Shown piece by piece: positions 38,615-46,669 of a stretch of 47,805 nucleotides of DNA. Source of the DNA: an uncultured Bacteroidales bacterium. Lineage in GTDB: Bacteria; Bacteroidota; Bacteroidia; Bacteroidales; Muribaculaceae. The first letter of the stretch is position 1. Each line of letters begins with the position of its first letter. The notes beneath the pieces were generated by a model. That model was given only the letters and a program-made list of their open reading frames with translations, did not search any database and was not told where the DNA came from. Made by a program: the position numbers and the translations under genes. Location of the stretch: NCBI GenBank assembly GCA_900547755.1, contig URIC01000008.1:1-47805 (forward strand), written 5' to 3'.

Positions 38615-40972
38615 ATGAAAACTTTACGCTCACTAACGCTTGCGGCCATAGCCGCAATGTCATTAAGTGCGTCGGCAGGTGTGATTACCCTCGTTTCTCC
38701 GAAAGAGGGCGAGACAGTCGTCAACCCCGGCCACTTCCCCGACATCCATCTGAAGTACGGAGGAATAGAAAACGTCCAGACCCTTACCATGTCAAGCGAA
38801 GCAGGCGGAACTGTTGACTGCCCTCTCTCATTTGACATGACCTCCTATGAAGGTATCGTAGATTGCTCCGGAGTAACCGAATCCGGCAAATGGACACTTA
38901 CAATTCCCGCCGGCGCAATCATAGATGATGACGAAACAACTAATGAACTGACCACCTTCACCTGGGATTACAAGAACGAGGGCGAAGTCGCTCCCATTTC
39001 CATCACCGGCGTTATTTCCGGCGGCACCGGTACAATCGCTCCCGGCGGCACTGTGGAGACAACCGACTGTTTCCCCAACATTACCCTTAAAATCGGCGAA
39101 TACGGCGCTACTGTGAACAAATCCACTCTCAGCCTTACTTCCGACAAGGGGTACTACAAGAATGTCGATGTAAACACCACTTTCTATGAAAACCAGTGGG
39201 ACCAGTCCCTCATTGTCAAGAGCGGCGATGAAAAAATCACAGAGTCCGCCGTCTACACCCTGCACATCCCCGACGGATGGCTGACAAAGGGCGGCACCAA
39301 GAGCGAGGCTGCCGAACTGTCCTGGACATACAAGTACACAGGCGGCCAGAGCGGCGGCGATGAGAAAGAGCTGGTACTGAAGAGCCTGACAATCAACGGC
39401 ACTGACCTGATGCAGACCCATACACTCGCCACCATGCAGGCAGACGACGCCATAGAGGTGAAGATCGACCCCATCCCCGAGGCAATAATGCTGACCCTCT
39501 CGTTCACCGACGACGAGGACAACATCATACGCGAGTTCGAGATTTACAACCGCGACACCAACAAGGATGTAATCGCAGACCCTGAGAACGGTATCTACAA
39601 GACTGTAGTCGCCGGCGCAGTCGTCAACAAGTTCCTTATCGGTACCGATTATAAAGTGACTGTCAACGGTTACTCCACCAACAACGTCAAGAACCCCGCC
39701 AACAAGGTTTACGGCCCGAAGGTAGTCGAATTCACAGGCGCAATAGAACCTTACAAGTTCAGCTCCGCCAAATTAGTGTCCGTCACACCCGAGCTTAACC
39801 TCCAGAAAAACTTTGAGGTCACAGACCCCACCCAGCCTATCATCTACACATTCTCAGAGCCTGTGAACATGGTCAAGGCAGTGGCCAACGAAGGCGGCCA
39901 AGGGGGTGCCGATTCCGACATGACGGCTTACACCACTTCCAACGCCGACAAGACCGTATGGACTATCCGTCCGGGCAGAAGTTTCTGGGAAAGCTGCGAA
40001 AGCACCTGGATGTTCCGTCTGTACGCCAAAGGCGCGGATGACGGTCTCGTAGTGGAAGGCAACGACGGCGTGGATGAGAATTCCTGCGCAATGACACAGG
40101 TGGGCTGCTACCTCGCATATCCCACATTCGAAATCCAGCCCGCATCCGGCGTGGTAGAAGAACTGCACTACTTCACCGTAGAGAACAGCAAAGGCGTAAG
40201 CGTCAGCTACACGGCCCAGCCCTACATCTTGAACGACAAGGACGAGGTAGTCGCCAAATTCGACCTCAACTCTCAGGTTCGTTACAACAGCAACGGCGTA
40301 GACATCAGCACGCTCGGCTGGGATGTGCCCGACTCCGAACTTCTCGGTGTAAAGAGCGTCGTCAGCCTTGACAAACCCATTACAGAGCCCGGCGTCTACA
40401 AGCTGATTATCCCCACCTCCTCCTACAACTTCGGCGAGCAGTACGAGGGTTATACCAACGGCCCCATGCAGGTCAACTACATGGTCATGAAGATGCCCGT
40501 AGTCAACGTAACAGTAGAGATGGTCAACTTCGCCACCGTGACCGTTCCCGTACTCGAAGACAGAGCCGCCGCCATCAACCTGCAGCCCGCAGCCGACTGG
40601 AAGCTCGCTTCCCTTACACTGAACGACGAGGATGTCACCGCTGACGTCAAGGACAATGTCTACACACTCGAGGGCATCAAAGAGGCCGCCTCTCTGAAGG
40701 CAATCTACGAGTACGCCCACGAGGTTACAATCGTAGAGACCACAGGTGTCGGCGAAATCGAAGCGGACGGCAAGACAGTCAAGGTCTACAACGAAGGCGA
40801 GAACATCGTTATCGAAGGCGTAGCCGAGGGTACCGACATCAAGGTCTACACCGCCAACGGCATGAACATCGCTTCCGTGAAGTCCACTCAGGACACCGTG
40901 AAGGTTTCCGCTCCCCAGGAGCAAATCTACGTAGTCCTGGTAGGCGACAAGGCCATCAAGATAAAGCACTGA
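38615..40972 (+). CDS. Secreted Ig-like protein with T9SS-like tail, function unknown
   Basis: 785 residues. Signal peptide 1-21 (MKTLRSLTLAAIAAMSLSAS). The mature part is beta-rich and built of Ig-like modules: GVITLVSPKEGETVVNPGHF with a GKWTLTIPAGAI end, a second module ending AVYTLHIPDGWL, and later PGVYKLIIPTSSYNF, so each module closes on a Y-x-L-x-I-P theme like the repeats at 31439-35014. The end (about 710-785) resembles a sorting tail (VYTANGMNIASVKS, IYVVLVGDKAIKIKH). Probably a surface or released protein. It is monocistronic, with its own promoter and a terminator at 41001-41032. Confidence 0.75.
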   Translation: MKTLRSLTLAAIAAMSLSASAGVITLVSPKEGETVVNPGHFPDIHLKYGGIENVQTLTMSSEAGGTVDCPLSFDMTSYEGIVDCSGVTESGKWTLTIPAGAIIDDDETTNELTTFTWDYKNEGEVAPISITGVISGGTGTIAPGGTVETTDCFPNITLKIGEYGATVNKSTLSLTSDKGYYKNVDVNTTFYENQWDQSLIVKSGDEKITESAVYTLHIPDGWLTKGGTKSEAAELSWTYKYTGGQSGGDEKELVLKSLTINGTDLMQTHTLATMQADDAIEVKIDPIPEAIMLTLSFTDDEDNIIREFEIYNRDTNKDVIADPENGIYKTVVAGAVVNKFLIGTDYKVTVNGYSTNNVKNPANKVYGPKVVEFTGAIEPYKFSSAKLVSVTPELNLQKNFEVTDPTQPIIYTFSEPVNMVKAVANEGGQGGADSDMTAYTTSNADKTVWTIRPGRSFWESCESTWMFRLYAKGADDGLVVEGNDGVDENSCAMTQVGCYLAYPTFEIQPASGVVEELHYFTVENSKGVSVSYTAQPYILNDKDEVVAKFDLNSQVRYNSNGVDISTLGWDVPDSELLGVKSVVSLDKPITEPGVYKLIIPTSSYNFGEQYEGYTNGPMQVNYMVMKMPVVNVTVEMVNFATVTVPVLEDRAAAINLQPAADWKLASLTLNDEDVTADVKDNVYTLEGIKEAASLKAIYEYAHEVTIVETTGVGEIEADGKTVKVYNEGENIVIEGVAEGTDIKVYTANGMNIASVKSTQDTVKVSAPQEQIYVVLVGDKAIKIKH

Positions 40973-41000
40973 CGACCCGATTCACAAACTCCATACCGAC

Positions 41001-41032
41001 GAGCCTCCGCACCCTGCGGGGGCTCGTTTTTT
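41001..41032 (+). terminator. Intrinsic terminator of the 38615 gene
   Basis: GAGCC (41001-41005) with GGCTC (41021-41025), continued by CCGCA/TGCGG, forms a near-perfect stem around a CCC loop, followed by six T (41027-41032). It ends seven bases before the next gene's -33 element. Confidence 0.85.
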
Positions 41033-41038
41033 CAGATT

Positions 41039-41070
41039 TTTGTCCATGTCGGGATTTATTTGTAAATTTG
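41039..41070 (+). promoter_or_regulatory. Promoter of the M24 aminopeptidase gene
   Basis: TTTG (41039-41042), exactly 20 nt, then TAAATTTG (41063-41070), a full match. Predicted start near 41077, about 32 nt before the ATG. It is packed directly against the upstream terminator's T tract. Confidence 0.8.
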
Positions 41071-41108
41071 GGCGTAATTAGGATAAAAAGACAAAATCCA
41101 AAATACAC

Positions 41109-42905
41109 ATGGAAAAGATACAGCAAACCTATCTTGCCGACCTGCGCAAGATGATGGCCGAACAGGACATCCACACCGTTATTATCTCCGGCACAGACCC
41201 TCATCAGAGCGAGCTGCCCCCCGCACACTGGCGCGACCGCGAATGGCTCACCGCCTTCTGGAGCACCAACGGCACCAACGGCACCGCCGTAGTGACTCCC
41301 GACAAGGCGCTCTGCTGGACCGACTCCCGTTATTTCCTCCAGGCTACCGAACAGCTCAAAGGCACCGGCTTCGAGATGATGGAAGAGGATGGACCCAATG
41401 CCGTGAACCTCGTGGACTGGGTGACCGAGAACACACCCGCCGACAAGACAGTGGCTATAGACGGCACCACATTCTCCATAGCTCAGGCTCAGCGGATGGA
41501 GCAGGAGTTCACAGACAACAAGATTCGCTTCAGAACCGATTTCGCTCCCTTCGACATCCTGAACCCCGAGCGCCCCGAGCGCCCCATGAACAAGCTCTTC
41601 ATCCACGACGAGAATATAGCGGGCGAGACCGTGGACTCCAAAGCGACACGGGTCATGGCCGAAGTAAAAGCCGAGATGGCCAACGCAATAATGCTCTCCA
41701 GCCTGGACGACATAGCCTGGTGTACCAACCTTCGCGCCGCCGAAGACATCTGCTACTCCCCTATCTTCGTAAGTTATCTCTTCCTGAGCGACGAGCAGCG
41801 CATCCTCTTCATCGACGAGCCCAAACTCACCGACGAGGTGAAAGCGCATCTGGACAAATACAGAATAGAGGTGAAACCCTACGAGAGCGTGTTTGACTTC
41901 GTCAGGAGCCTCGGAGGCGCGACCCGCCTGCTGCTTGACCCGGCCAAGACCTCTCGCGCGCTCTACGACAACCTGCGCTGTACCCCCGTATTCGGAGGCG
42001 CCGGCGTGGCCAAGCTCAAGAGCATCAAGAACGAATGTCAAATAAAGAGCCTGGACAAGGCTATGGAGAAGGATGGCGTGGCACTGACCCGTTTCTTCAT
42101 GATGGTGGAGAAAGAGGTACCCTCCGGCAAACTGACCGAAGTCGAGCTGGGACGTCGTCTGCGCGCCCTGCGCCTGTCCGACCCGGACTGTGTGGACGAG
42201 AGCTTCTCCCCCATTCTCGGCTTCAACGGCCACGGAGCGATAGTACACTACGAAGCCACCCCGGAGACCGACATCACCGTCGAAGGCAACGGCCTGCTCC
42301 TGGTGGACAGCGGCGGCCAGTACAAGTGCGGCACTACCGACATCACCCGTACCGTGGCCATAGGCACCCCCAGCCAGGCCATGAAGCATGACTTCACACT
42401 GGTCATGAAGGGACACATTGCCCTGGCCCGCGCCGTTTTCCCCGTCGGCACCACCGGCCATCAGTTAGACGTACTTGCACGCCAGTTCCTCTGGGCCGAA
42501 GGCAAGGCTTACTATCACGGCACAGGCCATGGCGTCGGTTTCTTCATCAATTGCCACGAAGGCCCGCAGAACATAAGTCTGAACGAGAATCCCACCCCTC
42601 TGGAGCCGGGCATGATTACCAGCAACGAGCCGGGCATCTACCTGGCAGACCGCTACGGCGTGCGCTGCGAGAACCTGATAGAGACCGTCCCGGCCATGAC
42701 CACCGAGTTCGGCCAGTTCCTCAAGTTCCGTACAGCCACCCTCTTCCCGTTTGATTTGAGCCTGTTCGAGACAGCAATAATGACCGACGAAGAGATAGAC
42801 TGGCTGAACGACTACCACGCAATGGTGCGCGCCCGACTGCTGCCGCTGCTCAACGAGGAGGAGGGAGAATGGCTGACCCGCAAGACCCAGCCTCTGACAC
42901 GATAA
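41109..42905 (+). CDS. M24-family Xaa-Pro aminopeptidase
   Basis: Removes an N-terminal residue before proline using two metal ions. At 598 residues it is the long type (two creatinase-like N-terminal domains, about 1-300, then the catalytic pita-bread domain about 310-540, plus a C-terminal extension). Metal ligands are visible: LLVDSGGQYKCGTTDITRTV (two Asp), the His in GTGHGVGFFINCHEG, Glu in ITSNEPGIYL and Glu in CENLIE. No signal peptide, so cytoplasmic. It has its own promoter; the carbonic-anhydrase-like gene follows after 36 bp and may be cotranscribed. Confidence 0.93.
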   Translation: MEKIQQTYLADLRKMMAEQDIHTVIISGTDPHQSELPPAHWRDREWLTAFWSTNGTNGTAVVTPDKALCWTDSRYFLQATEQLKGTGFEMMEEDGPNAVNLVDWVTENTPADKTVAIDGTTFSIAQAQRMEQEFTDNKIRFRTDFAPFDILNPERPERPMNKLFIHDENIAGETVDSKATRVMAEVKAEMANAIMLSSLDDIAWCTNLRAAEDICYSPIFVSYLFLSDEQRILFIDEPKLTDEVKAHLDKYRIEVKPYESVFDFVRSLGGATRLLLDPAKTSRALYDNLRCTPVFGGAGVAKLKSIKNECQIKSLDKAMEKDGVALTRFFMMVEKEVPSGKLTEVELGRRLRALRLSDPDCVDESFSPILGFNGHGAIVHYEATPETDITVEGNGLLLVDSGGQYKCGTTDITRTVAIGTPSQAMKHDFTLVMKGHIALARAVFPVGTTGHQLDVLARQFLWAEGKAYYHGTGHGVGFFINCHEGPQNISLNENPTPLEPGMITSNEPGIYLADRYGVRCENLIETVPAMTTEFGQFLKFRTATLFPFDLSLFETAIMTDEEIDWLNDYHAMVRARLLPLLNEEEGEWLTRKTQPLTR

Positions 42906-42941
42906 AATTTCAGACAGTATTTTTTTATTCCAGACAGACAG

Positions 42942-43520
42942 ATGGCTATAATAGAAAGTGTAAGGGGCTTCGACCCCGTTATAGGCAAGGATTGTTTTCT
43001 GGCCAGCAACGCCGTTGTAGTGGGCGATGTGGTCATGGGCGACGAGTGCAGCGTATGGTTCAGCACCGTGCTGCGCGGCGATGTCAATTCCATCCGCATC
43101 GGCAACCGTGTGAACATTCAGGACGGCTCCGTACTGCACACCCTCTACCAGAAGTCGACCATAGAGATTGGCGACGACGTATCCATAGGCCATAATGTGG
43201 TTATCCACGGCGCCAAAATCCATGACCTGGCTCTCATAGGCATGGGTTCCATAGTGATGGATGACGCCGAAGTGGGCGAAGGCGCCCTGGTGGCCGCCGG
43301 CTCGGTGGTATTGTCCCGCACCAAAATCGGGGCTCACGAGATGTGGGCCGGCGCGCCCGCCAAGTTCGTCAAGATGGTGGAGCCGGAAAAAGCCAGGGAA
43401 ATGAACCAGAAGATAGCCCGCAACTATCTGATGTACAGCAAATGGTATGACCGCCAGGAGGAAGCCTCCACAGAGGAGGAAGCCGCTGAGCGAGGCACGG
43501 CCGACGCACTTGGGAAATGA
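42942..43520 (+). CDS. Gamma-carbonic anhydrase family protein
   Basis: A left-handed beta-helix protein of 192 residues. Hexapeptide repeats run from about residue 10 to 140 (VVVGDVVMGDECSVWFSTVL, SIRIGNRVNIQDGSVLH). The three zinc-ligand histidines of the gamma-CA family can be placed in SVLHTLY, and IGHNVVIHG. A C-terminal helix follows (EKAREMNQKIARNYLMYSKWY). The family includes true carbonic anhydrases and YrdA/PaaY-like proteins with other or unknown roles, so enzymatic activity is not certain. Its stop overlaps the xerC start by ATGA. Confidence 0.9.
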   Translation: MAIIESVRGFDPVIGKDCFLASNAVVVGDVVMGDECSVWFSTVLRGDVNSIRIGNRVNIQDGSVLHTLYQKSTIEIGDDVSIGHNVVIHGAKIHDLALIGMGSIVMDDAEVGEGALVAAGSVVLSRTKIGAHEMWAGAPAKFVKMVEPEKAREMNQKIARNYLMYSKWYDRQEEASTEEEAAERGTADALGK

Positions 43521-44455
43521 ACCTGACGGAGCGGTTCACGCAATATCTGGAGCATGAAATCCGCGCCTCGGAATGTACCGTAGCCGCCTACTTAGGGGAC
43601 CTGCGGCAGTTCGGGGCATGGCTCACCGGCGTAGGACGGGAAGAGTCTCCGGATGTAGACTTCAGAAGCGTAACCCTCGGCGACATCCGCGCATGGATAG
43701 CGTACCTGGGCGCACGGGGGCTCTCGCCCCGCACGCTGCGCCGCAAGGTGCTGTCCGTGCGCGCCTTTTACCGCTATCTGCTCCGCGAAGGGGTGGTGCG
43801 CAAGAACCCCGCCGCAGACCTGGTGCTGCCCCGTCTGAGCAAGCCGCTGCCCTCCCTAATCAAAGAGGAGGAACTGGAAGCGATAGTGAACGACGAGACA
43901 TTCCAGACCACCGACTGGGTGGAATACAGAGACCTTCTGACGGTGGATTTCCTCTATTCGACAGGTCTGCGCCGCAGCGAGCTGCTGAGGCTCGCCGACC
44001 CGGACCTGCGAACCGCCGAGGGGGAGGTGAAAGTATTCGGCAAACGCCGCAAAGAGAGAATCGTGCCGCTGGCGCCGCAGTTGTGCGAGCGCATAAAACG
44101 CTACCAGTCAATGCGGGACAGCTATCTGCAAGAGAAAGGCCTGGCAAAAACCGGGCATTTCCTGGTGTCGGAAAAGGGGCGTCCGCTGAACAATAGCACC
44201 CTTTCGCGCATTATTAAAGTAAAGCTCGCCTCCTCGACGGGGCGCAAGACGCCCCATACCCTGAGGCATACCTTCGCCACCGCCCTGCTGCGGGACGGAG
44301 CCGAAATAAACAGCGTGAAGGAACTGTTGGGCCATGCCTCCTTGGCCACCACACAGATTTACACCCACCTCTCTTTCAGCGAGTTGCAACATAATTACAA
44401 ACTGGCTCACCCGAGAGCCAACAAAAAAAGAACAGACCATGGAAGTAAAGATTAA
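43517..44455 (+). CDS. xerC: Tyrosine recombinase XerC/XerD family
   Basis: A 312-residue site-specific recombinase, probably the housekeeping chromosome-dimer resolvase. The N-terminal core-binding domain (about 1-90, FTQYLEHEIRASECTVAAYL) precedes the catalytic domain with the active-site residues Arg in YSTGLRRSELLRLAD, Lys in VFGKRRKERIVP, His-x2-Arg in PHTLRHTFATALL, His in LLGHASLATTQIY and the nucleophile Tyr in TQIYTH. It is followed by hpf, overlapping by 17 bp; I recall xerC-hpf as a common Bacteroidales pair, which argues for the chromosomal enzyme rather than a mobile-element integrase. XerC versus XerD cannot be settled here. Confidence 0.9.
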   Translation: MNLTERFTQYLEHEIRASECTVAAYLGDLRQFGAWLTGVGREESPDVDFRSVTLGDIRAWIAYLGARGLSPRTLRRKVLSVRAFYRYLLREGVVRKNPAADLVLPRLSKPLPSLIKEEELEAIVNDETFQTTDWVEYRDLLTVDFLYSTGLRRSELLRLADPDLRTAEGEVKVFGKRRKERIVPLAPQLCERIKRYQSMRDSYLQEKGLAKTGHFLVSEKGRPLNNSTLSRIIKVKLASSTGRKTPHTLRHTFATALLRDGAEINSVKELLGHASLATTQIYTHLSFSELQHNYKLAHPRANKKRTDHGSKD

Positions 44456-44735
44456 AGCCATCCACTTCGACATCAGCGAAAAACTCGTCTCCTTCGTGAA
44501 CAAGAAACTCGACAAACTCGCGCGGCGCTTCGAGGCCATAACCGAGGCTGAAGTCTCGTTGCGGCTGGTAAAGCCTGAGGCGGCCATGAACAAAGAAGCC
44601 GGTATCAGACTCGCCGTTCCCCCCGCAGCCGACCTGTTCGCATCCAAGACAGCCGACACCTTCGAGGAGGCTGTGGACAACGCACTGGACGCACTGGAGA
44701 AGCAGCTCGAAAAAGACAAGTCCCGCAAGGCCTGA
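44439..44735 (+). CDS. hpf: Ribosome hibernation-promoting factor, HPF/YfiA family (short form)
   Basis: Binds the decoding centre of idle ribosomes. The 98 residues start MEVKIKAIHFDISEKLVSFV and contain NKKLDKLARRFEAITEAEVS and the FEEAVDNALDALEKQLEKDK helix; there is no C-terminal dimerisation domain, so it is the short form. The start at 44439 is chosen over upstream frames on homology; it overlaps the xerC end by 17 bp. Confidence 0.93.
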   Translation: MEVKIKAIHFDISEKLVSFVNKKLDKLARRFEAITEAEVSLRLVKPEAAMNKEAGIRLAVPPAADLFASKTADTFEEAVDNALDALEKQLEKDKSRKA

Positions 44736-44759
44736 ACCGCTTAAACCCGGGAATTCCGA

Positions 44760-45197
44760 ATGAATGAAACCACAGACTTCGGCACCCCCCTGGACAAAGT
44801 GAGGGTGCTGGAGTTTCCCAAAATATGCGACCCTCGCGGCAATCTGTCGTTTGTGGAGGGCGCGCGTCACGTGCCGTTCCCCATCCGGCGCGTGTTTTAC
44901 ATTTACGATGTCCCGGGCGGCGAGACACGCGGGGGACACGCTCACCGCGAGTGTACGATTGTGCTGCTGGCCATAGCCGGCTCCTTCACAGTGCGGCTCA
45001 CGGACGGCGAGAATGAACGTACAGTGATGCTGAACCGCGCCAACCGGGGCGTGCTCATACCTCCCGGCGTGTGGGACACGATGCACGACTTCACCACAGG
45101 AAGCGTGGCCCTGGCCCTGGCCTCCCACCCCTACGAGGAAGAGGACTATATCCGAGACTACGACGAGTTCCTGGAGTACACGGCCAAATCCAGATGA
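44760..45197 (+). CDS. FdtA/QdtA-type cupin, probable dTDP-sugar 3,4-ketoisomerase
   Basis: A 145-residue single-domain cupin of the WxcM-like group. PKICDPRGNLSFVEGARHVP (about 20-39), FYIYDVPGGETRGGHAHREC (histidines of the cupin site, about 46-65) and RGVLIPPGVWDTMHDFT are typical of FdtA/QdtA, which shift the keto group of dTDP-4-keto-6-deoxyglucose from C4 to C3. The partner aminotransferase begins at its stop (ATGA overlap). This pair would make a 3-amino-3,6-dideoxyhexose for surface glycans. Substrate is inferred from family only. Confidence 0.85.
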   Translation: MNETTDFGTPLDKVRVLEFPKICDPRGNLSFVEGARHVPFPIRRVFYIYDVPGGETRGGHAHRECTIVLLAIAGSFTVRLTDGENERTVMLNRANRGVLIPPGVWDTMHDFTTGSVALALASHPYEEEDYIRDYDEFLEYTAKSR

Positions 45198-46297
45198 ACA
45201 GGATTCCCTTTCTCGATATGGCCCGGCTCACAGCCCCCTATGCAGAGGAGCTGAAGGAGGCATGCGCACGTGTCATAGACTCGGGGCGTTTCCTGCATGG
45301 CCCGGAGACGGAAGCCTTCGAAGCCGAACTTGCCGCGAGCTGTGGCGCGGAGCATTGTGTGGCCGTAAGCAACGGTCTGGACGCCCTGCGCCTCACCTTG
45401 CGCGCATGGGTGAGGCTGAACCGGCTTAAACCCGGAGACGAAGTGCTGGTGAGCGCCAACACATACATCGCCTCCGTACTGGCCATAACCGATGCCGGGC
45501 TGGTGCCCGTACCGGTGGAACCGGACGAGCAGACCATGAACATCGACCCGGAGAAGGCCGAGCAGGCGGTGACACCCCGTACACGCGCCCTCATGGAGGT
45601 ACACCTGTACGGCACCCCCTCGCTCCACAGCCGCCTGAAAGAGACAGCCGACAGGCACCGGCTGCTGATAATAGAGGATAACGCGCAGGCCATAGGCGCC
45701 TCCGAACAGGGAGTGAACACCGGCGCCATGGGTGACGCCGCCGCTTTCAGCTTCTACCCCACGAAGAATATCGGGGCTCTCGGAGATGCCGGGGCAGTGA
45801 CCGCCTCGGACCCGGAATTGGTCAGGACCATACGCGCGCTTGCAAACTACGGCTCCGACTATCGCTACCACAACATATACCGTGGCTTCAACTGCCGTAT
45901 GGACGAAATGCAGGCGGCCATGCTTCGTGTGAAGCTGCGTCACCTCGCGGAGGAGACCCGGCATCGCCGGGAGACGGCGGAGACCTATGACAGCCTGATA
46001 AGCAATCCGTCGGTACGTAAGCCGGAAATAATACCGGGTATGGTGCAGGTATGGCACCAGTATGTGGTGCGTGTGCCCCGGCGCGATGAGTTCCGCGACT
46101 TTCTCCTAAAGGAGGGCGTGCAGACCGACATCCACTACGCCACACCGCCGCACCTGCAGCCCTGTTATCCGGCCTTGGCAAATGGCCCGCTCCCGCTGAC
46201 AGAGCGTATGGCCTCCGAGGTGGTGAGCCTCCCCATAGCCACGCTCTCACCCCAAGAGGCGGCGCGTGTGGCAAAACTGATTAATCTATTTGAATAG
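45194..46297 (+). CDS. DegT/DnrJ/EryC1/StrS-family sugar aminotransferase (FdtB/QdtB-like)
   Basis: A PLP enzyme that transaminates a keto-sugar nucleotide. The 367 residues start MNRIPFLDMARLTAPYAEEL; CVAVSNGLDALRLTLRAW binds PLP phosphate (about 56-73), IIEDNAQAIGA holds the Asp contacting the pyridine nitrogen, and FSFYPTKNIGALGDAGA contains the Schiff-base lysine (about 188). The C-terminal end has VWHQYVVRVPRRDEFRDFL. The start at 45194 is set by the ATGA overlap with the cupin gene. With that gene it likely makes dTDP-3-amino-3,6-dideoxy-galactose or -glucose; an acetyltransferase to finish it is not in this window. Confidence 0.88.
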   Translation: MNRIPFLDMARLTAPYAEELKEACARVIDSGRFLHGPETEAFEAELAASCGAEHCVAVSNGLDALRLTLRAWVRLNRLKPGDEVLVSANTYIASVLAITDAGLVPVPVEPDEQTMNIDPEKAEQAVTPRTRALMEVHLYGTPSLHSRLKETADRHRLLIIEDNAQAIGASEQGVNTGAMGDAAAFSFYPTKNIGALGDAGAVTASDPELVRTIRALANYGSDYRYHNIYRGFNCRMDEMQAAMLRVKLRHLAEETRHRRETAETYDSLISNPSVRKPEIIPGMVQVWHQYVVRVPRRDEFRDFLLKEGVQTDIHYATPPHLQPCYPALANGPLPLTERMASEVVSLPIATLSPQEAARVAKLINLFE

Positions 46298-46299
46298 AC

Positions 46300-46647
46300 A
46301 TGGACTGGAAAGAGGCATTGTTGGCCCATAGCGAAGAGATGGGCATATCCCCCTCCCCTGCGGCAGACCTCGCAGCAGAGACCGCCCCCGAGACACACCG
46401 ATTCGACCCGCGCAGACACCCGGCCGTACATGTGGTGGTGGAGCGCAAGGGACGCGGCGGCAAGACCGCCACCATAATCGAAGGATTCGTATGCAGCCCC
46501 GAGGAACTAAAAGAGGTGGCGGCAAGCCTGAAGAGCGCTTTGGGTACAGGTGGCTCGGCACGTGGCGGCGAGATTCTGATACAGGGAGACTGCCGTGAGC
46601 GTGTCAAAGAACGACTGCAAAAAATGGGCTTCAGGACAAAGGGCTGA
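46300..46647 (+). CDS. SUI1/YciH-family translation factor
   Basis: A 115-residue protein with an eIF1/SUI1 domain in its second half (about 45-115): VHVVVERKGRGGKTATIIEG, ELKEVAASLKSALGTGGSAR and GEILIQGDCRERVKERLQKM. Bacterial members such as E. coli YciH affect start-site fidelity or stress initiation. The N-terminal 40 residues are a variable linker. It starts only 2 bp after the aminotransferase stop, so the three genes are cotranscribed although their roles differ. Confidence 0.9.
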   Translation: MDWKEALLAHSEEMGISPSPAADLAAETAPETHRFDPRRHPAVHVVVERKGRGGKTATIIEGFVCSPEELKEVAASLKSALGTGGSARGGEILIQGDCRERVKERLQKMGFRTKG

Positions 46648-46669
46648 CAGAACCTCTAAAGTATACCAG

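Noticed and set aside
40956..42461. Minus-strand 501-codon frame opposite the M24 aminopeptidase
   Set aside because: The plus strand has complete metal-ligand motifs and a promoter; the opposite frame is His/Val/Gly-rich shadow sequence with no domain.
43517..44455. The tyrosine recombinase as an integrase marking an integrated element
   Set aside because: Length, housekeeping neighbours and the coupling to hpf fit chromosomal XerC/D, and no attachment-site repeats or mobile genes flank it.
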